NCBI RefSeq assembly: GCF_005844325.1
Contig: NZ_SPFY01000001.1
Coordinates: forward strand, 62,001 to 126,000
Direction: 5' to 3'
From: Collinsella aerofaciens
GTDB taxonomy: Bacteria; Actinomycetota; Coriobacteriia; Coriobacteriales; Coriobacteriaceae
DNA length: 64,000 bases
The notes beneath the pieces were generated by a model. It ran no database searches, was not told the origin of the DNA, and saw nothing but the letters and a program-made list of their open reading frames with translations. Each line of letters starts with the position of its first letter. Position 1 is the first letter of the stretch. Below, piece after piece: positions 62,123-64,000 of this stretch. The position numbers were made by a program, and so were the translations under genes.

Positions 62123-64000
62123 GTAGGGTAGGGTAAAGGCGCCTTGCCGCCGTTGGCGGTAGGTTTCCTACACCCTCCCTCGGAACCGGACTTACTCCTC
62201 TCGAAGTATCCGGCTCCCCATTAGTAATTAACGTATTGATTAGTGTCTGTGTATTCTTTCATGGCACTTGCTACAAACAACAAGCGTTTTCCGCCGCTTC
62301 TTTTTCATCACGGTTTCCCAATCAGAATTACCCAATTCGTTTAAGTTCCGTATAACGTGAACCTCATACAAATCGGCTTCTTTACACCCACATAGTTCAC
62401 AAACTCTGGCATTGAGCCGTTGTCTAATAGTGGTTTTCCAGCTGAATTTCTTTCTCTGATAAATGATGTCACTCGCTTCGTCACGCTTACAATCTGCGAT
62501 TTTAACAGGGCGAACACGTTTTGTTCCTGCTTTAGTTTCATAAGGGACAGACCATGTTTTCCCGTCTTTATACTGGCGAATGATTTTGCGGATACTGGTT
62601 TTGTGCTTATTAGCAATCGTCTTTAAGCAACTGTACTCCATAAGATAGCAGAAGTAGTCCAGCGTGTGATAATCACAAGCCAGATTGTAATAGTTGCATA
62701 ATCCTCTTGCTTCGGCATTGTACTGTTCCACAATCTCATAATCCGCAAGGTTGAGAAGTCCGGCTCGGTGTATCGGCTGAAACTCCCCGTTTTCCTTTTG
62801 GCGAATGACTTTCTTTGCAAACATGAATTTCTCAATCTTTTCCGTATGGGGAACAGACAGGGCAACTTTCATGTGCAGGGTACGGGATTTTCTCCACGTT
62901 CCGTTTTTCATTCTGTGACCTTTGACTTCCTGATTTCTGCGGACGCAAATATCATATCCAATGAAACGGACTTTTTCGGAGCTGTGCGTTATCAGCGTCT
63001 TTTCCTCGCTTAGAGTTAATTTCAGCTCTGTGCTTAGAAATTCAGCGATTTCGGCTTTCAAGTCCTCACATTCCGCTTTTGTGCCGCACACACCTGCCAG
63101 CCAATCGTCCGCATAACGGACAAAAGTGAACTTCTTGTTGTCGGCAGGTTTGCAGGGCAGATTTCTCATAGCTTTCTTCTGTGCCCTATGCTGGTCAATC
63201 AGTTCTTGTCTTGCCGCTTCATCAGCGGTATGGTCAATCCAATAAGACAGTCTTTTTAATTCTTTGCTTGCCGCATGATATTCCGGTGTCTGATATGCAG
63301 ACTTCGGCTTATCAAAGCGTTCTGCGATTTCCCGAAACTTCTTGTCCAGCTCATTCAGATAGATATTTGCAAGTATTGGAGAACAGATACCACCCTGCGG
63401 GGAACCGCTGTAAGTGGCGTTGTATTTCCAATTCTCGATATACCCAGCTTTCAAAAACTGGCGAATGATGTTCAGAAAACGACTGTCCTTGATTTTCCTG
63501 CTCAAAATCTCAATCAATTTTTCGTGATTGATGTTATCAAAACAACCTTGTATATCGCCCTCGATAAACCAGACCACGCCTGTGAAGTCAGAAGAAATCT
63601 GACGGAGTGCGGTATGACAGCTTTTACCCGGTCTGAAACCGTGGGAGCGGCTGTCAAAGACAGGTTCATAGATAGCTTCTAAAATCATTCTGACAACTTC
63701 TTGCAGGAGCTTGTCACGGAAAGACGGGATACCCAGCGGACGGAGCTTTCCGTTTTTCTTTGGAATATACTCACGCCTTACAGGATTGGCTTTGTAGGTT
63801 CCGTCCTTTAGTGACTGGATTAACTCTTTTACATAGAAGTCACTGAAACCGTCTGCGGTATCGTTGTCGATACCCTGTGTTGTTGCACCTTTGTTTGCAT
63901 AAAGTTTCTGATAGGCGGCGTAGTAAATATCTTCACGAAGTAAGTATCTGTAAAGTCTTGTGAATACGCCGTCTTTGTGTTCGCTGGAACACTTTTCAAT
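62123..64000 (-). mobile_element. Group II intron, 5' end outside the window
   Basis: The 3' end is placed at 62123 (minus strand ...CCCTAC followed by exon GACCTG). Domain V is recognised at about 62,179-62,212 on the minus strand: GAGCCGGATACTTC, GAGA loop, GGAGTAAGTCCGGTTC. A domain VI-like stem (GTAGG / CCTAC and neighbouring complements) lies between it and the 3' splice site. The intron ORF sits in domain IV and is on the same strand. Confidence 0.85.
62240..64000 (-). CDS. ltrA: Group II intron reverse transcriptase/maturase with HNH endonuclease (5' partial)
   Basis: The frame stays open to the right edge, so 586 residues are seen and the N terminus is missing. RT motifs are present (LRPLGIPSFRDKLLQEVV, FIEGDIQGCFDNINH, SGSPQGGICSPILANIYL, RYADD), then the maturase X domain (about residues 410-500) and a C-terminal HNH domain (CELCGCKEADLYEVHVI ... 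CSKCHERIH). It splices the intron RNA and drives retrohoming. All key residues seen are intact, so the intron is probably active. Confidence 0.92.
   Translation of the reverse strand: MEKCSSEHKDGVFTRLYRYLLREDIYYAAYQKLYANKGATTQGIDNDTADGFSDFYVKELIQSLKDGTYKANPVRREYIPKKNGKLRPLGIPSFRDKLLQEVVRMILEAIYEPVFDSRSHGFRPGKSCHTALRQISSDFTGVVWFIEGDIQGCFDNINHEKLIEILSRKIKDSRFLNIIRQFLKAGYIENWKYNATYSGSPQGGICSPILANIYLNELDKKFREIAERFDKPKSAYQTPEYHAASKELKRLSYWIDHTADEAARQELIDQHRAQKKAMRNLPCKPADNKKFTFVRYADDWLAGVCGTKAECEDLKAEIAEFLSTELKLTLSEEKTLITHSSEKVRFIGYDICVRRNQEVKGHRMKNGTWRKSRTLHMKVALSVPHTEKIEKFMFAKKVIRQKENGEFQPIHRAGLLNLADYEIVEQYNAEARGLCNYYNLACDYHTLDYFCYLMEYSCLKTIANKHKTSIRKIIRQYKDGKTWSVPYETKAGTKRVRPVKIADCKRDEASDIIYQRKKFSWKTTIRQRLNARVCELCGCKEADLYEVHVIRNLNELGNSDWETVMKKKRRKTLVVCSKCHERIHRH

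Larger units (their letters stand above)
22385..64000. mobile_element. Integrative and conjugative element (Tn1549-type transfer genes, serine recombinases), right end outside the window
   Basis: The left border is placed at about 22,380-22,390, where the integrase similarity stops. Everything to the right belongs to one element: recombinases, regulators, cargo, relaxase/MobC, giant helicase, LtrC-like protein, topoisomerase III, DUF4366/DUF4315/CD1108-type proteins and VirB4. Gene order follows Tn1549-like ICEs of Clostridia. At least 41.6 kb is visible. Confidence 0.85.

Overview
The window joins two kinds of DNA. Positions 1 to about 20,970 are GC-rich chromosomal DNA of an anaerobic actinobacterium of the class Coriobacteriia, most likely Collinsella or a close relative. 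I infer this from the housekeeping order (cinA, recA, recX, rny, a GHKL ATPase, spoVS, miaB, miaA, hflX), the LexA-controlled lexA / LysM divergent pair, and the pgsA / FHA / MerR block typical of actinobacteria. From about 22,385 to the right edge lies an integrative and conjugative element (ICE) whose genes look like those of gut Firmicutes (Tn1549-type transfer genes).

Chromosomal part. cinA (partial) ends at a perfect hairpin. recA has a promoter with a LexA box exactly in its spacer, and recX follows. rny is coupled to a GHKL-type ATPase and followed by spoVS. miaB-miaA-hflX overlap by one base each. On the minus strand lexA is followed by a DUF1624 membrane protein; divergent from lexA is a YneA-like LysM protein, and three LexA boxes lie between them. 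Then come nrdR and dut, a 390-bp gap holding three large perfect hairpins, a MGDG-synthase-like glycosyltransferase (minus), trxB, a DUF1836 protein, degV (minus), an NlpC/P60 hydrolase (minus), apt, an FtsR-like MerR regulator, an FHA protein and a pgsA-family synthase (all minus).

Junction. At 20,966-21,010 there is only the 3' part of a tRNA-Pro(GGG) gene, with its terminator, next to a tyrosine integrase gene (21,261). This looks like one end of a tRNA-integrated island. The integrase is cut off near its HxxR box by the start of the ICE, so two mobile elements are nested.

ICE part, read leftward (minus strand): VirB4-type ATPase split by a group II intron whose reverse-transcriptase/HNH gene runs off the window; CD1108-like NlpC/P60 protein; DUF4315; DUF4366/SH3; a small protein; topoisomerase III; cysteine-rich VLP protein; an ArdC/LtrC-like zincin with DUF4316; TTRAP; a 3,230-residue methylase/helicase with a TnpV gene nested in another frame; DUF3849; MobC; accessory genes; an AbiE toxin-antitoxin pair; an S51-type peptidase; the MobA-type relaxase. 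The cargo follows: an AraC regulator, a complete ECF transporter (S, T, AA'), two half ABC transporters of the YbtP/YbtQ type and a DtxR-family regulator. This set resembles the uptake half of a siderophore system without biosynthesis genes. The outer end carries an Xre regulator, a sigma-like protein, a small conserved protein and three tandem large serine recombinases that presumably integrate and excise the ICE.

No CRISPR array, rRNA gene or complete tRNA gene was seen.
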